From Ignavibacteria bacterium (GTDB lineage Bacteria > Bacteroidota > Ignavibacteria > Ignavibacteriales > Melioribacteraceae): a stretch of 14,645 nt of DNA. The notes under the pieces were generated by a model that worked only from the letters and a program-made list of their open reading frames with translations, had not been told where the DNA came from and did no database searches. The stretch spans positions 1 through 14,645 of the forward strand of contig QILJ01000316.1 in NCBI GenBank assembly GCA_003233295.1, given 5' to 3'. Every line of letters starts with the position of its first letter. Within the stretch, counting starts at the first letter, position 1. Both the position numbers and the translations under genes were made by a program. Below, piece after piece: positions 1 through 6,460 of the stretch.

Positions 1-1096
1 AATCGGTAAATTCATCATTTAGAAAAGAATAATTATCTTTAAATTCAGTCTGTTTGTTGGCATCTATTTGATAATCGATAACAGAGATTCTGTTATTCTC
101 ATATTTTGCTGTTGATTCAAAGTTTTTTACAACTGAATATAAAGGCTGGCGAATATAATCATCATGAAACGGAAGTGAAAAACCAATAAAAACTAAGCGT
201 TTAGATCCTTGACCATTACCAATAAATCCATCCCATAGTTCCTTAAGAGGATTCAAATAGACTATCTTATTAATAGATGGAGATATAATAAATGGTGATT
301 CAAGGACAGGTTCATTCAGTTGAAAGTAACTTTCAAGATTTTTAATTTTAAAGATATGCTGTAATTCATTTGTATCAAAATATGGCTCACTTAAAATCAT
401 TTTAGGATGGAATATATTTTTATTTCTATTCCAGACACATAATTCACTTCCAGATATTAAATACTTGTCCGAAATCCAATCGATTGAACCATGCATTTTA
501 TGTAAGATGATTTCATTATTATCTAAATCAATGATTCCATTTCCATTTTGGTCAATTTCTTTGAGTTTATTCCAAAAAAAGCGATATGGAATGTTATTCC
601 GATCCAAAGCATCTTCAACAATTGTATCATAATTAAAAGTTATGATAAGATCATTTGGTTTTAGTAAATTTACAAATCTGTCGTATAGCTTCTTTTGTGA
701 ATCGATCACTTTTAATTGAGCTTGATATATGATTTTTGCGATATAATTACGGATTAATATTTGACTTTCATTACCAGCGCTACTCCAGTGATTAGGACCA
801 AGAAGGTGCAGAAAATCTTCAATATCGAGATAAGAAATGAATTCTTCCAACTCAATATTTTCTTCAGCCGATATAGATTGATTATCTTTTCTTGAGTTAT
901 TATGATAATCAATAAAGTCAGCTATATCATGCTTCAAAATATTTTCATATAATGAATATTCAATGTTGTTTTTTGTTTGTATCTTTTTTGATTCATGAAG
1001 TATAAGACTCCAAAGCTCATTTGCAAGGGGAATGTTTGCAAGCGCCGAAAAACCGGCTCCAAGAATAAAAATGTTATATTCGCGTAAATTGCTCAA
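1..1096 (-). CDS. SIR2-like domain protein, C-terminus cut by window edge
   Basis: At least 365 codons are open and unbroken from a TTG start at 1096 to the left edge; the C-terminus lies outside the window. The N-terminus FILGAGFSALANIPLANEL (residues 10-28) is the glycine-rich nucleotide-binding loop of SIR2-like proteins. ITFNYDT (152-158), LHKMHGSIDW (198-207) and LVFIGFSLPFHDDYI (301-315) match later landmarks of the SIR2_2-type family, whose members in other systems often hydrolyse NAD+ in anti-phage defence; that role is inferred here. The TTG is chosen because AGAGGGA lies 4-5 bases upstream and the same-frame TAA directly precedes it (TAATTG), so no earlier start exists. A DQNGNGIIDLDNNE stretch (182-195) between the two halves resembles an EF-hand loop but may be chance. 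It lies downstream of, and was probably coupled to, the gene whose relic ends at 1097. Family call is fairly sure, function is not. Confidence 0.75.
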   Translation of the reverse strand, partial: MSNLREYNIFILGAGFSALANIPLANELWSLILHESKKIQTKNNIEYSLYENILKHDIADFIDYHNNSRKDNQSISAEENIELEEFISYLDIEDFLHLLGPNHWSSAGNESQILIRNYIAKIIYQAQLKVIDSQKKLYDRFVNLLKPNDLIITFNYDTIVEDALDRNNIPYRFFWNKLKEIDQNGNGIIDLDNNEIILHKMHGSIDWISDKYLISGSELCVWNRNKNIFHPKMILSEPYFDTNELQHIFKIKNLESYFQLNEPVLESPFIISPSINKIVYLNPLKELWDGFIGNGQGSKRLVFIGFSLPFHDDYIRQPLYSVVKNFESTAKYENNRISVIDYQIDANKQTEFKDNYSFLNDEFTD

Positions 1097-1234
1097 TTAT
1101 CCCTCTTTACTTTCATTTTGTCTTAGTTTTCCTTCTATATACGCATCCAACTCTTTTCCTATCCTATACTTTATGTCGTAATTTATTATAAAGTCTAATT
1201 CTCTCTCTAAAACTATAGTGTTTATTAATTCCCT
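1097..1234 (-). pseudogene. C-terminal relic of an unidentified gene, no start codon
   Basis: Forty-five sense codons run from just after a TGA (1237-1235) to a TAA at 1099-1097. There is no ATG or GTG, and the only TTG lies two-thirds of the way in, so this reads as the tail of a lost gene. The conserved part FIINYDIKYRIGKEL recurs, with conservative changes (FIVNYDIKYRMGKEL), at the end of the broken gene at 1726-2052. Its TAA directly abuts the TTG of the SIR2-like gene, which suggests the intact ancestor was the first gene of a two-gene unit with it. I do not recognise the family of this tail. Confidence 0.45.
1148..1194. repeat. Direct repeat copy A flanking the 165-codon gene
   Basis: 47 bp matching 1741-1787 at 43 of 47 positions by eye, in the same orientation. 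The four differences are all transitions. Both copies encode the same short C-terminal motif on the minus strand. The two copies start 593 bp apart and bracket the gene at 1225-1722. Confidence 0.8.
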
Positions 1235-1722
1235 TCAGGGGTCTGTTTCTTCTCCGTTATTATGGGTTCAAGTTCAATATCCTCTTGTAGAATATTCTCG
1301 AAGTTATAAATTGACTCCCATTCCCTAATTAACGCTTTGTGTGCTTCTTTCTTTTCAGAACCTTGTGGCAATACTTGCCACATATTAAGTGCGATTGGAT
1401 AATTCTTAACTTGGTTTACCGTTACAATAAAACCTTTTCTGGTTTTCTTTTCAAGAAATAAAGAATTATCAAAGAAAAATTTTCTTGCAGCACCAATAAT
1501 TATATTTCTTTTGTCTTCATCTTTTTCATGAATAATTTCAACAAGTTTATTCCAATGCTTGTAAGCTTGTTGATGAGCATCAAGTCTTCTCTCAATTGCA
1601 ACGAGTTTATACTTATCTTTCCTTCCTAGTTCAAATTTCTTCCTTTCATCTTTTCTCTGAAGCCAATTATTAAAAGTTGGAATTGCGGCTCCAACTAAAA
1701 AAGCTAATATGTAATCCCACAT
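1225..1722 (-). CDS. Small membrane-anchored protein of unknown function
   Basis: 165 residues, not recognised. The N-terminus (about residues 2-18, DYILAFLVGAAIPTF) is a single hydrophobic segment, followed immediately by a basic stretch (RKDERKKF, 23-30) and a long charged, mostly helical cytoplasmic part that includes ERRLDAHQQAYKHWNKL (44-60). This is a plausible N-in or reverse anchor with a soluble effector or scaffold domain; small proteins of this build are common next to defence genes, but that is context only. The ATG at 1722 has a good ribosome site, GGAG, eight bases upstream, and starts 3 bases after the stop of the broken gene at 1726-2052. The gene is bracketed by a 47-bp direct repeat, suggesting it sits in a duplicated or inserted segment. 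Coding status is likely from length, RBS and composition. Confidence 0.65.
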   Translation of the reverse strand: MWDYILAFLVGAAIPTFNNWLQRKDERKKFELGRKDKYKLVAIERRLDAHQQAYKHWNKLVEIIHEKDEDKRNIIIGAARKFFFDNSLFLEKKTRKGFIVTVNQVKNYPIALNMWQVLPQGSEKKEAHKALIREWESIYNFENILQEDIELEPIITEKKQTPEGN

Positions 1723-1725
1723 ATT

Positions 1726-2052
1726 TTAATCTCCATTATACAACTCTTTTCCCATCCTATACTTTATGTCGTAGTTCACTATAAAGTTAAAATCTTCTTG
1801 ATTATCAATAGTAATGTCTTCATTTTTATAGAAATACTCTTTCATGTATCGATTTCCTAAATGTTGAATTCCAATAAGAAGTCAGCAATTTTTACCTTCA
1901 CCACCCTCAAATTTTTCTACTTCATCTGCGAGCTGTTTCCATCCTCTTAAATTAAAATACCCGACACAAAAATCTGCACGGTGGGAAAGGTCTATTGTGG
2001 TTTTTAACGCTGTTGATAATTGCGATGTTAGGTTATCAAATATTTTTGGCAT
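1726..2052 (-). pseudogene. Broken N-terminal fragment of a PLD-type helicase
   Basis: From an ATG at 2052 the frame reads 56 residues and meets a TGA (1884-1882), then stays open in the same frame to TAA at 1728-1726. The motif FCVGYFNLRGWKQL (28-41) followed by FEGGEG (48-53) is typical of the N-terminal phospholipase-D-like part of large helicase-related proteins of about 1000 residues. After the TGA the frame continues LLIGIQ, which still fits that family, where an Arg is expected at the stop; a CGA-to-TGA change would explain it. Beyond that the similarity stops and the tail ends FIVNYDIKYRMGKEL, shared with the relic at 1097-1234. So there is both a nonsense codon and a large deletion, or fusion to another gene's tail. 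Family call is from memory of the motif, moderately sure. Confidence 0.55.
1741..1787. repeat. Direct repeat copy B flanking the 165-codon gene
   Basis: Second copy of the 47-bp repeat at 1148-1194 (43/47 identical). It lies in the last codons of the broken helicase-type gene and encodes the minus-strand motif NYDIKYRMGKEL. Confidence 0.8.
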
Positions 2053-2365
2053 AAGGAACTCAATTAAATGTAAAGCGCTTTACTAAAATAAGTTATTCAA
2101 AATAACAATTTCTAAAAATATGTTGCCTAACATTCTCAACAAACGCATTGCGTTTATTGAGACTATATGTTAAATATTTATAGATATATCACGAAATATA
2201 TCGTATAAAATCCATCTTAATTTTACAAGCGTTAGTAAATATGTTATTCCGAATAAAAAATATAAAAATGAATTATCATATCCAATTAATTAACTCATAA
2301 CGAATTCGTTCTTCTAATAAAAGACTATTGCTTTTGCCGCGAATGCACGAATATTTATTTGCGAA
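2053..2365. other. Gene-free AT-rich spacer with a palindrome
   Basis: No convincing ORF on either strand. It contains the imperfect palindrome described separately (2125-2175). Close to the end of the amidohydrolase gene, GCCGCGAATGCACGAATA (about 2337-2354) with a nearby second GCGAATT looks like the kind of dispersed intergenic repeat common in these genomes; that is an impression, not a match I could verify. Otherwise nothing recognisable. It separates the left accessory block from the amidohydrolase gene. Confidence 0.5.
2125..2175. repeat. Long imperfect palindrome, attC-like ends
   Basis: Arms 2135-2147 (CTCAACAAACGCA) and 2149-2161 (TGCGTTTATTGAG) pair at 12 of 13 positions. The stem is extended by TAACAT (2128-2133) and ATGTTA (2167-2172). 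The outer heptamers GCCTAAC (2125-2131) and GTTAAAT (2169-2175) fit the RYYYAAC / GTTRRRY core consensus of integron attC sites. There is no T-tract, so it is not an ordinary terminator. The internal L boxes and spacing of a real attC are not clearly present, so the attC reading is weak; the palindrome itself is certain. Confidence 0.5.
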
Positions 2366-3958
2366 TTAACGGTTTGTAAAAACAATTTCTCCATCAAAAA
2401 CTGTCATTTCAACTTTTACATTTTTAATTTCTGCCGGTTCTATTTCAAAGATATTTTCTGAAAGCACAACCATGTCCGCTATTTTACCAGTCTCAATACT
2501 GCCTACCTTATCTTCTTGGAAAGCGGCATAAGCAGCATTGATAGTGTAGCAGTCAACTGCCTCTTCAACTGTGATTCTTTCTTCCGGAATAAAATATTTA
2601 CCATCTGCAGTTGCTCTTGTTACTGCAACGTAAATACCTTTGATAGGGTCCATTGTCGATACAGACCAGTCACTGCCGAAGCATAATTTAATTCCCGCAT
2701 CTAGTAATGATCTGAATGCATTAAAATCTTTTATCCTCTCTTTCCCGATAACACTTTCAGCCCAACAGCCATCATCATAAAGATGGTAAGGCTGTGCGGA
2801 GATTATTACTCCAAGTTCTGCTGCACGTTTGATATCTATCTTGCTGATGTGTTGTGCATGTTCTATTCTGAATCTTCTATCCCATTCGGGATTTTGAGCT
2901 TTCATTTTCTCAATAATATCCAGCAATTCCATAATTGCTCTATCTCCAATCGCATGAATTGAACATTGCAGATGATTCCTATCACTTTCTATTATCATCT
3001 CTTCCAGTTTTCCGTTTTTCAAGTCTTCCATCGGAAGACCAAAGTTTTGCGGGTTATCGATATAGGGCTCTGACATATAAGCAGTTCTGGAACCGAGCGC
3101 TCCGTCAGTAAAATCTTTTAGTGATCCGATCTTCAGTTTTTCGTTTCCAAAGTTGTATTGAATCTCATTAGCGATCATATTCTTGTAATTTCTTAGTAAG
3201 AGTCTTGTATATAATCTTGATGTGAGCCTACCTTCTCGTTCTGCTTTCTGTAGAGCTTTGAAATGATTATCGTATGAAATATCATGGATTGATGTAACAC
3301 CCAACTGTCGAGCTTCTTTCATTGCAGCATCAATTGCTTCGTCAAATTCTGTGTCGGATGGTTCGGGGATAATATTCAGGACAAGATCCATTGCTTTATC
3401 TACTAGTATTCCGGTCGGCTCGCCATTTTCATCTTTTACAATTTCACCGCTGGCTGGATCTTTTGTATTCCTATCAATTCCGGCAAGCTTTAGAACATAA
3501 GAGTTTGCAAGCGCTACATGATAATCCATTCGATAAACAAACACCGGAATATTTTCAGTAAACGGATCAATCCAATCTTTGTTCGGTAATTCAACTACTT
3601 GCCAATTCTGATGATTCCAGTTTCCTCCGATAATCCATATGTCATTGTTAATTGTTTTGGCAAAATCTTCTACCTTCTCGCTAAATTCTGCTTTGGATCT
3701 TACTTTTGTCAAATCAACGTTCAATAAAAATTGTCCGCCCATAATAACATGTGCATGACAATCGGTAAATCCGGGCAGCATTAGTCTGCCATTAAGATCA
3801 ATCACTTCCGTGAATTCGTCAATATGCTTTTGAGCTTCATTATTGCTTCCAACAAAAATAATTTTGTTGTTTGAAACCACAACTGCATCAGCCCAATCGC
3901 GGTTAGAATTTACTGTATATATTTTCCCGTTTATAAATGCTTTTTTATACTTTGACAT
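2366..3958 (-). CDS. YtcJ-type metal-dependent amidohydrolase
   Basis: 530 residues, full length for the amidohydrolase-3 / YtcJ family, which hydrolyses C-N bonds of as yet poorly defined substrates in the cytoplasm; no signal peptide is seen. Metal-site landmarks are all present: FTDCHAH with H68 and H70, a lysine at 281 (GSLKDFTDGALGSR) in the position of the bridging, often carbamylated Lys, H335 (SIHAIGDRA), H367 (RIEHAQH) and D430 (FGSDWSVS). The C-terminal KVGSIETGKIADMVVLS (484-500) is the usual beta-sandwich return. The start at 3958 gives the standard N-terminus (AFINGKIYTVN); upstream only a weak GGAC can serve as ribosome site. It is transcribed away from the M23 gene and is monocistronic as far as visible. 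Exact substrate cannot be given. Confidence 0.9.
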   Translation of the reverse strand: MSKYKKAFINGKIYTVNSNRDWADAVVVSNNKIIFVGSNNEAQKHIDEFTEVIDLNGRLMLPGFTDCHAHVIMGGQFLLNVDLTKVRSKAEFSEKVEDFAKTINNDIWIIGGNWNHQNWQVVELPNKDWIDPFTENIPVFVYRMDYHVALANSYVLKLAGIDRNTKDPASGEIVKDENGEPTGILVDKAMDLVLNIIPEPSDTEFDEAIDAAMKEARQLGVTSIHDISYDNHFKALQKAEREGRLTSRLYTRLLLRNYKNMIANEIQYNFGNEKLKIGSLKDFTDGALGSRTAYMSEPYIDNPQNFGLPMEDLKNGKLEEMIIESDRNHLQCSIHAIGDRAIMELLDIIEKMKAQNPEWDRRFRIEHAQHISKIDIKRAAELGVIISAQPYHLYDDGCWAESVIGKERIKDFNAFRSLLDAGIKLCFGSDWSVSTMDPIKGIYVAVTRATADGKYFIPEERITVEEAVDCYTINAAYAAFQEDKVGSIETGKIADMVVLSENIFEIEPAEIKNVKVEMTVFDGEIVFTNR

Positions 3959-4051
3959 TTCATGTGTCCGTTAATTTCAATACTGGAAGGTTAAAAATAA
4001 TATATTATATTAGCTTCAACAAATTATGGAGTAGAGAGTTTTTAGAATTAT

Positions 4052-5194
4052 ATGATCAGAATTATTACTTACATAGTTGTAATTGTATTCTCAACAATCA
4101 ATTATTCGCAAACATTCAGAATAGAGCGTCCTGTCCCGAATAGTATTGAAGTACAGGGAAATTACCTATATGGTGAACCATGGTTTTGGGCTTCCGGAGG
4201 TGCTCATCGGGGACTGGATATGTGGATAGTTTACGACACCGTTTATTCTGCAATGGATGGCTATATTGAGTTTGCAGCATATACTCCGGGCGAAGATGGA
4301 TATGAACCTGATGGATTTGGAAATTATCTAAGAACACGTTCCAACTGGAACGGTCGAACGCTTTATATCTACTATGCACATCTATCGAAATTACTAGTTG
4401 ATACAGGCGCTGACATTACTGTCGGAAAAGCAATTGCAATTTCCGGCAACACTGGTAATTCATCCGGTCCTCATCTGCATTTTGAAATTAGGGAGAATGA
4501 TTCATATTATCTAGCTGAACGAACGAGAAGAAATCCGGAACTTTGGTTTGCAATGAAAGGGATGGGAGCAATTTACGGTAGAGTGCCAAATGCCGATGAT
4601 AACACGAGAGTTGATATTTCTCCAGATCCTAAACAGCGTCCTCCATACACAACTTTCAGTTACGGTTTAACATATGGTTTTTACGATAAGACAATAGGCA
4701 GCGATGATATCTATAAAGAGAATTACGCTTTCGGTGATGTGAAACCCGGAACATATACTATCACCGCTCTGGATGGAGCTTACACAAGAGTTGTAACCGT
4801 AAAAGCCGGAGAGGTTGTTGATGCCGATAATGTTGTAAGTGTTGATAAAAGTAATGACAGAGTTACTGAATTCAAGTTAGAGCAGAATTATCCGAATCCG
4901 TTTAACCCAAGTACAACAATAAAATATTCTATACTACCTGTAGAGCGAGATTTATCTCGCTTTAATATAAACGAACTGAAGTCTGCTTTACAAGTAACAT
5001 TAAAGATATACGATATTCTTGGTTGTGAAGTTGTAGCCCTTGTAAATAAACAGCAGCAACCCGGTAGTTACGAAGTGAATTTTAACACCGCATCAATCAA
5101 CGGTGGATTATCAAGCGGGATTTATTTTTACAGATTAGTTATAAACGGCAGCACTAAATATATAGAAACAAAAAAAATGATTCTGCTTGAGTAA
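4052..5194 (+). CDS. Secreted M23 metallopeptidase with T9SS sorting domain
   Basis: 380 residues. Residues 1-19 form a signal peptide (hydrophobic core IITYIVVIVFS). The M23 (LytM-type) domain follows at about 45-165: H52 and D56 in AHRGLD, H110 in YYAHL, and H141/H143 in GPHLHFEI supply the zinc site of a peptidoglycan or peptide endopeptidase. Residues 172-262 (GAIYGRV to DADNVV) look like a beta-sandwich of the carboxypeptidase-regulatory kind. The C-terminal part from LEQNYPNPFNPSTTIKYS (276-293) to the last residue is a type A sorting domain of the type IX secretion system, so the protein is expected to cross the outer membrane and be anchored or released. No good Shine-Dalgarno precedes the ATG at 4052. 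A palindrome is embedded at residues 298-304. It ends 20 bp from the convergent DUF3078 gene. Confidence 0.9.
   Translation: MIRIITYIVVIVFSTINYSQTFRIERPVPNSIEVQGNYLYGEPWFWASGGAHRGLDMWIVYDTVYSAMDGYIEFAAYTPGEDGYEPDGFGNYLRTRSNWNGRTLYIYYAHLSKLLVDTGADITVGKAIAISGNTGNSSGPHLHFEIRENDSYYLAERTRRNPELWFAMKGMGAIYGRVPNADDNTRVDISPDPKQRPPYTTFSYGLTYGFYDKTIGSDDIYKENYAFGDVKPGTYTITALDGAYTRVVTVKAGEVVDADNVVSVDKSNDRVTEFKLEQNYPNPFNPSTTIKYSILPVERDLSRFNINELKSALQVTLKIYDILGCEVVALVNKQQQPGSYEVNFNTASINGGLSSGIYFYRLVINGSTKYIETKKMILLE
4944..4961. repeat. In-frame palindrome inside the sorting domain
   Basis: AGCGAGAT / ATCTCGCT arms of 8 bp around a TT loop. It encodes part of the residues VERDLSR in a loop of about 20 residues (295-314) between the first strand (TTIKYSI) and the second (VTLKIYD), which is normally only a few residues. 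This looks like a small palindromic element tolerated within the coding frame. Confidence 0.6.
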
Positions 5195-5214
5195 TTACGT
5201 TTAAAATTTAGGAG

Positions 5215-6066
5215 TTAAAGGATTTTGTAAACAATACCAATTTGAATTGATTCCTGCATCTGAGTGCGGAGCGATTCCTTAACATTGTAAATTAATAGAA
5301 AGTTGAAATTAACATTAAACCATTCATTAAATTTTGCGGTAATATTATTTTTCCAAATAACATCCCACACACTAAGCCTATCGAAACCGCTGAATAATCG
5401 CAAAGTGCTTTTATAAATAATATCCTTATCCAAAAGAACTTTAAGATTGGATACACTTTCAATACCGGTTTCAAACTTAAAATACTCCAGGGTAGTCGTC
5501 TCTACGTTGTCTGTATATCTATCTGCAAATTTATTAGCAAATGATTCTTCAAATGCTAAACCAAGTCTCGTTTTAAAAACATCTGATTTACTATAGAATA
5601 CACCAACCGATTGAGTAACATAACCGGGATCAAAAAAACCGGAAATCACTTTTGCCGGGTCAACTTTATAATCATAGCCTGGAGTAATAGGCGTTCTGAT
5701 CAGCAGACTTATAAAAGGAGATTGATATGCATTATAAATATCGAATCTGAAAACACTTGAGTTATACATTTCGTTAGCAGTTGTCTTGATAATATCCGGC
5801 TCCACACGCGAACGCCCCGCAGCACCGGCGAACTCGTTCTCAAAACTCCAGTTTTCTGTTTTATATTTCATTTTCCAATTGAACTTACCCACAAATGAAA
5901 ATGAATTTTCACCACCTTTCGACCAATCCTGGAATGCAATTTGGCTGAGGTTTAACTCAACTTTTAAACTGGGACTCCATTTATTAAGAGTCGAGTCTTT
6001 TTCTGCAGCTGTAATGCAATTAAAAGCGGCAAGGGAAAAAAATATAAATAAAATCGCTTGCTTCAT
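5215..6066 (-). CDS. DUF3078 family outer-membrane-type protein
   Basis: 283 residues, the usual length of DUF3078 proteins in Bacteroidota-related phyla. Residues 1-20 are a signal peptide (AILFIFFSLAAFNCITAAE). The mature N-terminus WSPSLKVELNLSQIAFQDWSKGGENSFS in two parts, LNLSQIAFQDWSKGG (38-52) and the GKFNW that follows, is the family signature. The rest is alternating-hydrophobicity beta strands rich in Y, F and N, ending with IQIGIVYKIL, consistent with a small beta-barrel in the outer membrane. Function of the family is unknown. The ATG at 6066 is weakly preceded by AAAAGGAT about a dozen bases upstream. The gene diverges from the sulfate-assimilation operon and converges with the M23 gene. 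Confidence 0.85.
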   Translation of the reverse strand: MKQAILFIFFSLAAFNCITAAEKDSTLNKWSPSLKVELNLSQIAFQDWSKGGENSFSFVGKFNWKMKYKTENWSFENEFAGAAGRSRVEPDIIKTTANEMYNSSVFRFDIYNAYQSPFISLLIRTPITPGYDYKVDPAKVISGFFDPGYVTQSVGVFYSKSDVFKTRLGLAFEESFANKFADRYTDNVETTTLEYFKFETGIESVSNLKVLLDKDIIYKSTLRLFSGFDRLSVWDVIWKNNITAKFNEWFNVNFNFLLIYNVKESLRTQMQESIQIGIVYKIL

Positions 6067-6251
6067 TGAAAAATAATATCCTTTTTACCAGGTTACAAAA
6101 ATAATAATAATAATGGTGAATTCTATATGGAAAATCGTTTGCACCATAAATAATTTTAATTTTCATACAATTTGTTTATAATTATGACGGTATTGAATTA
6201 CTGCAGTGACTGAAAAATTAGTCTCTGAATTGCAGAAAAATTATTTTACAC
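6067..6251. other. Divergent intergenic region between DUF3078 and cys operon
   Basis: AT-rich, no gene seen. It carries an ATA/TAA microsatellite near 6100-6112 and a small interrupted inverted repeat, CTGCA (6201-6205) with TGCAG (6231-6235) and GACT (6208-6211) with AGTC (6220-6223). The repeat sits 17-50 bp upstream of the putative promoter, where an activator or repressor could bind; no known operator is recognised. Confidence 0.35.
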
Positions 6252-6280
6252 TTGACAACTAATAATGTTTTATTTATGTT
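6252..6280 (+). promoter_or_regulatory. Putative promoter of the cys operon leader
   Basis: TTGACA at 6252-6257, 17 bases, then TATGTT at 6275-6280 (4 of 6 to the housekeeping -10). It would start transcription near 6287, leaving only about 7 bases before the leader ORF, in keeping with the lack of a Shine-Dalgarno there. The Bacteroidota-type -7 consensus is not evident, so this is a moderate-to-low confidence call. Confidence 0.4.
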
Positions 6281-6293
6281 TCATACACAAATT

Positions 6294-6371
6294 ATGAAAA
6301 TTGTAAAATTAAATATCGTTTCGGTAAAAAGCTGTTTAAATCCTTGCATGTGTATGGGCTGTATATACTGA
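6294..6371 (+). CDS. Cys-rich leader peptide of the cys operon attenuator
   Basis: ORF of 25 codons, too short for usual gene finders: MKIVKLNIVSVK followed by SCLNPCMCMGCIY. Four Cys codons (14, 18, 20, 23; TGT, TGC, TGT, TGT) are packed into the last 12 codons, and Cys is otherwise rare in these proteins. It lies at the 5' end of the operon that makes sulfide for cysteine. The Cys18 and Cys20 codons overlap RNA segment 1 (6341-6355), and the stop codon is itself part of segment 2 (6369-6375) of the attenuator described at 6341-6438. So the peptide is most likely a sensor of charged Cys-tRNA whose product has no further job. Alternatives are a small metal-binding peptide or a modified-peptide precursor, but no maturation gene is nearby. 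No Shine-Dalgarno is seen. Confidence 0.65.
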   Translation: MKIVKLNIVSVKSCLNPCMCMGCIY

Positions 6372-6438
6372 AGGGATAATTGATATTTATACATAAATTT
6401 TAGTCAAAAAAGCCCTTCATTCCCGAAGGGCTTTTTTT
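6341..6438 (+). promoter_or_regulatory. Ribosome-mediated (Cys) transcription attenuator
   Basis: Four RNA segments can be drawn. Segment 1 (6341-6355) pairs with segment 2: GUGUAU (6350-6355) with AUAUAC (6363-6368), plus UCCUU (6341-6345) with AAGGG (6371-6375), the latter including one G-U. Segment 2, UGAAGGG (6369-6375, starting with the leader stop codon), can instead pair perfectly with CCCUUCA (6413-6419); UUGA (6380-6383) with UCAA (6404-6407) would extend it. Segment 3, AGCCCUUC (6411-6418), otherwise pairs with segment 4 (6425-6432) as a terminator. A ribosome stalled at Cys18/20 would mask segment 1, free segment 2 and prevent termination; a ribosome reaching the stop, or no translation, favours termination. 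The pairings are visible; the regulatory logic is by analogy with trp/his attenuators. Confidence 0.65.
6406..6438 (+). terminator. Intrinsic terminator 1 (leader peptide attenuator)
   Basis: Perfect 8-bp stem AGCCCTTC (6411-6418) / GAAGGGCT (6425-6432), loop ATTCCC, followed by a run of seven T and flanked on the left by a run of A that would extend the stem. It stands between the leader ORF and the riboswitch; no upstream gene on this strand needs a terminator here, since the neighbour at 5215-6066 runs the other way. That position is what marks it as regulatory. Confidence 0.85.
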
Positions 6439-6460
6439 ATTGTTCATTTAAATAAAAAAC

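Noticed and set aside
4116..4379. 87-codon minus-strand ORF and the 68-codon plus-strand ORF at 3937-4143
   Set aside because: Both overlap the M23 peptidase gene or the 5' end of the amidohydrolase gene in other frames and show no recognisable domain.
5786..6076. 96-codon plus-strand ORF
   Set aside because: It is antisense to the signal peptide and N-terminus of the DUF3078 gene, which is the supported frame.
6294..6371. Cys-rich 25-residue ORF as a modified-peptide (RiPP) precursor
   Set aside because: No radical SAM or other maturation gene is nearby, and its codons are integrated into a terminator/antiterminator set, so a leader peptide explains it better.
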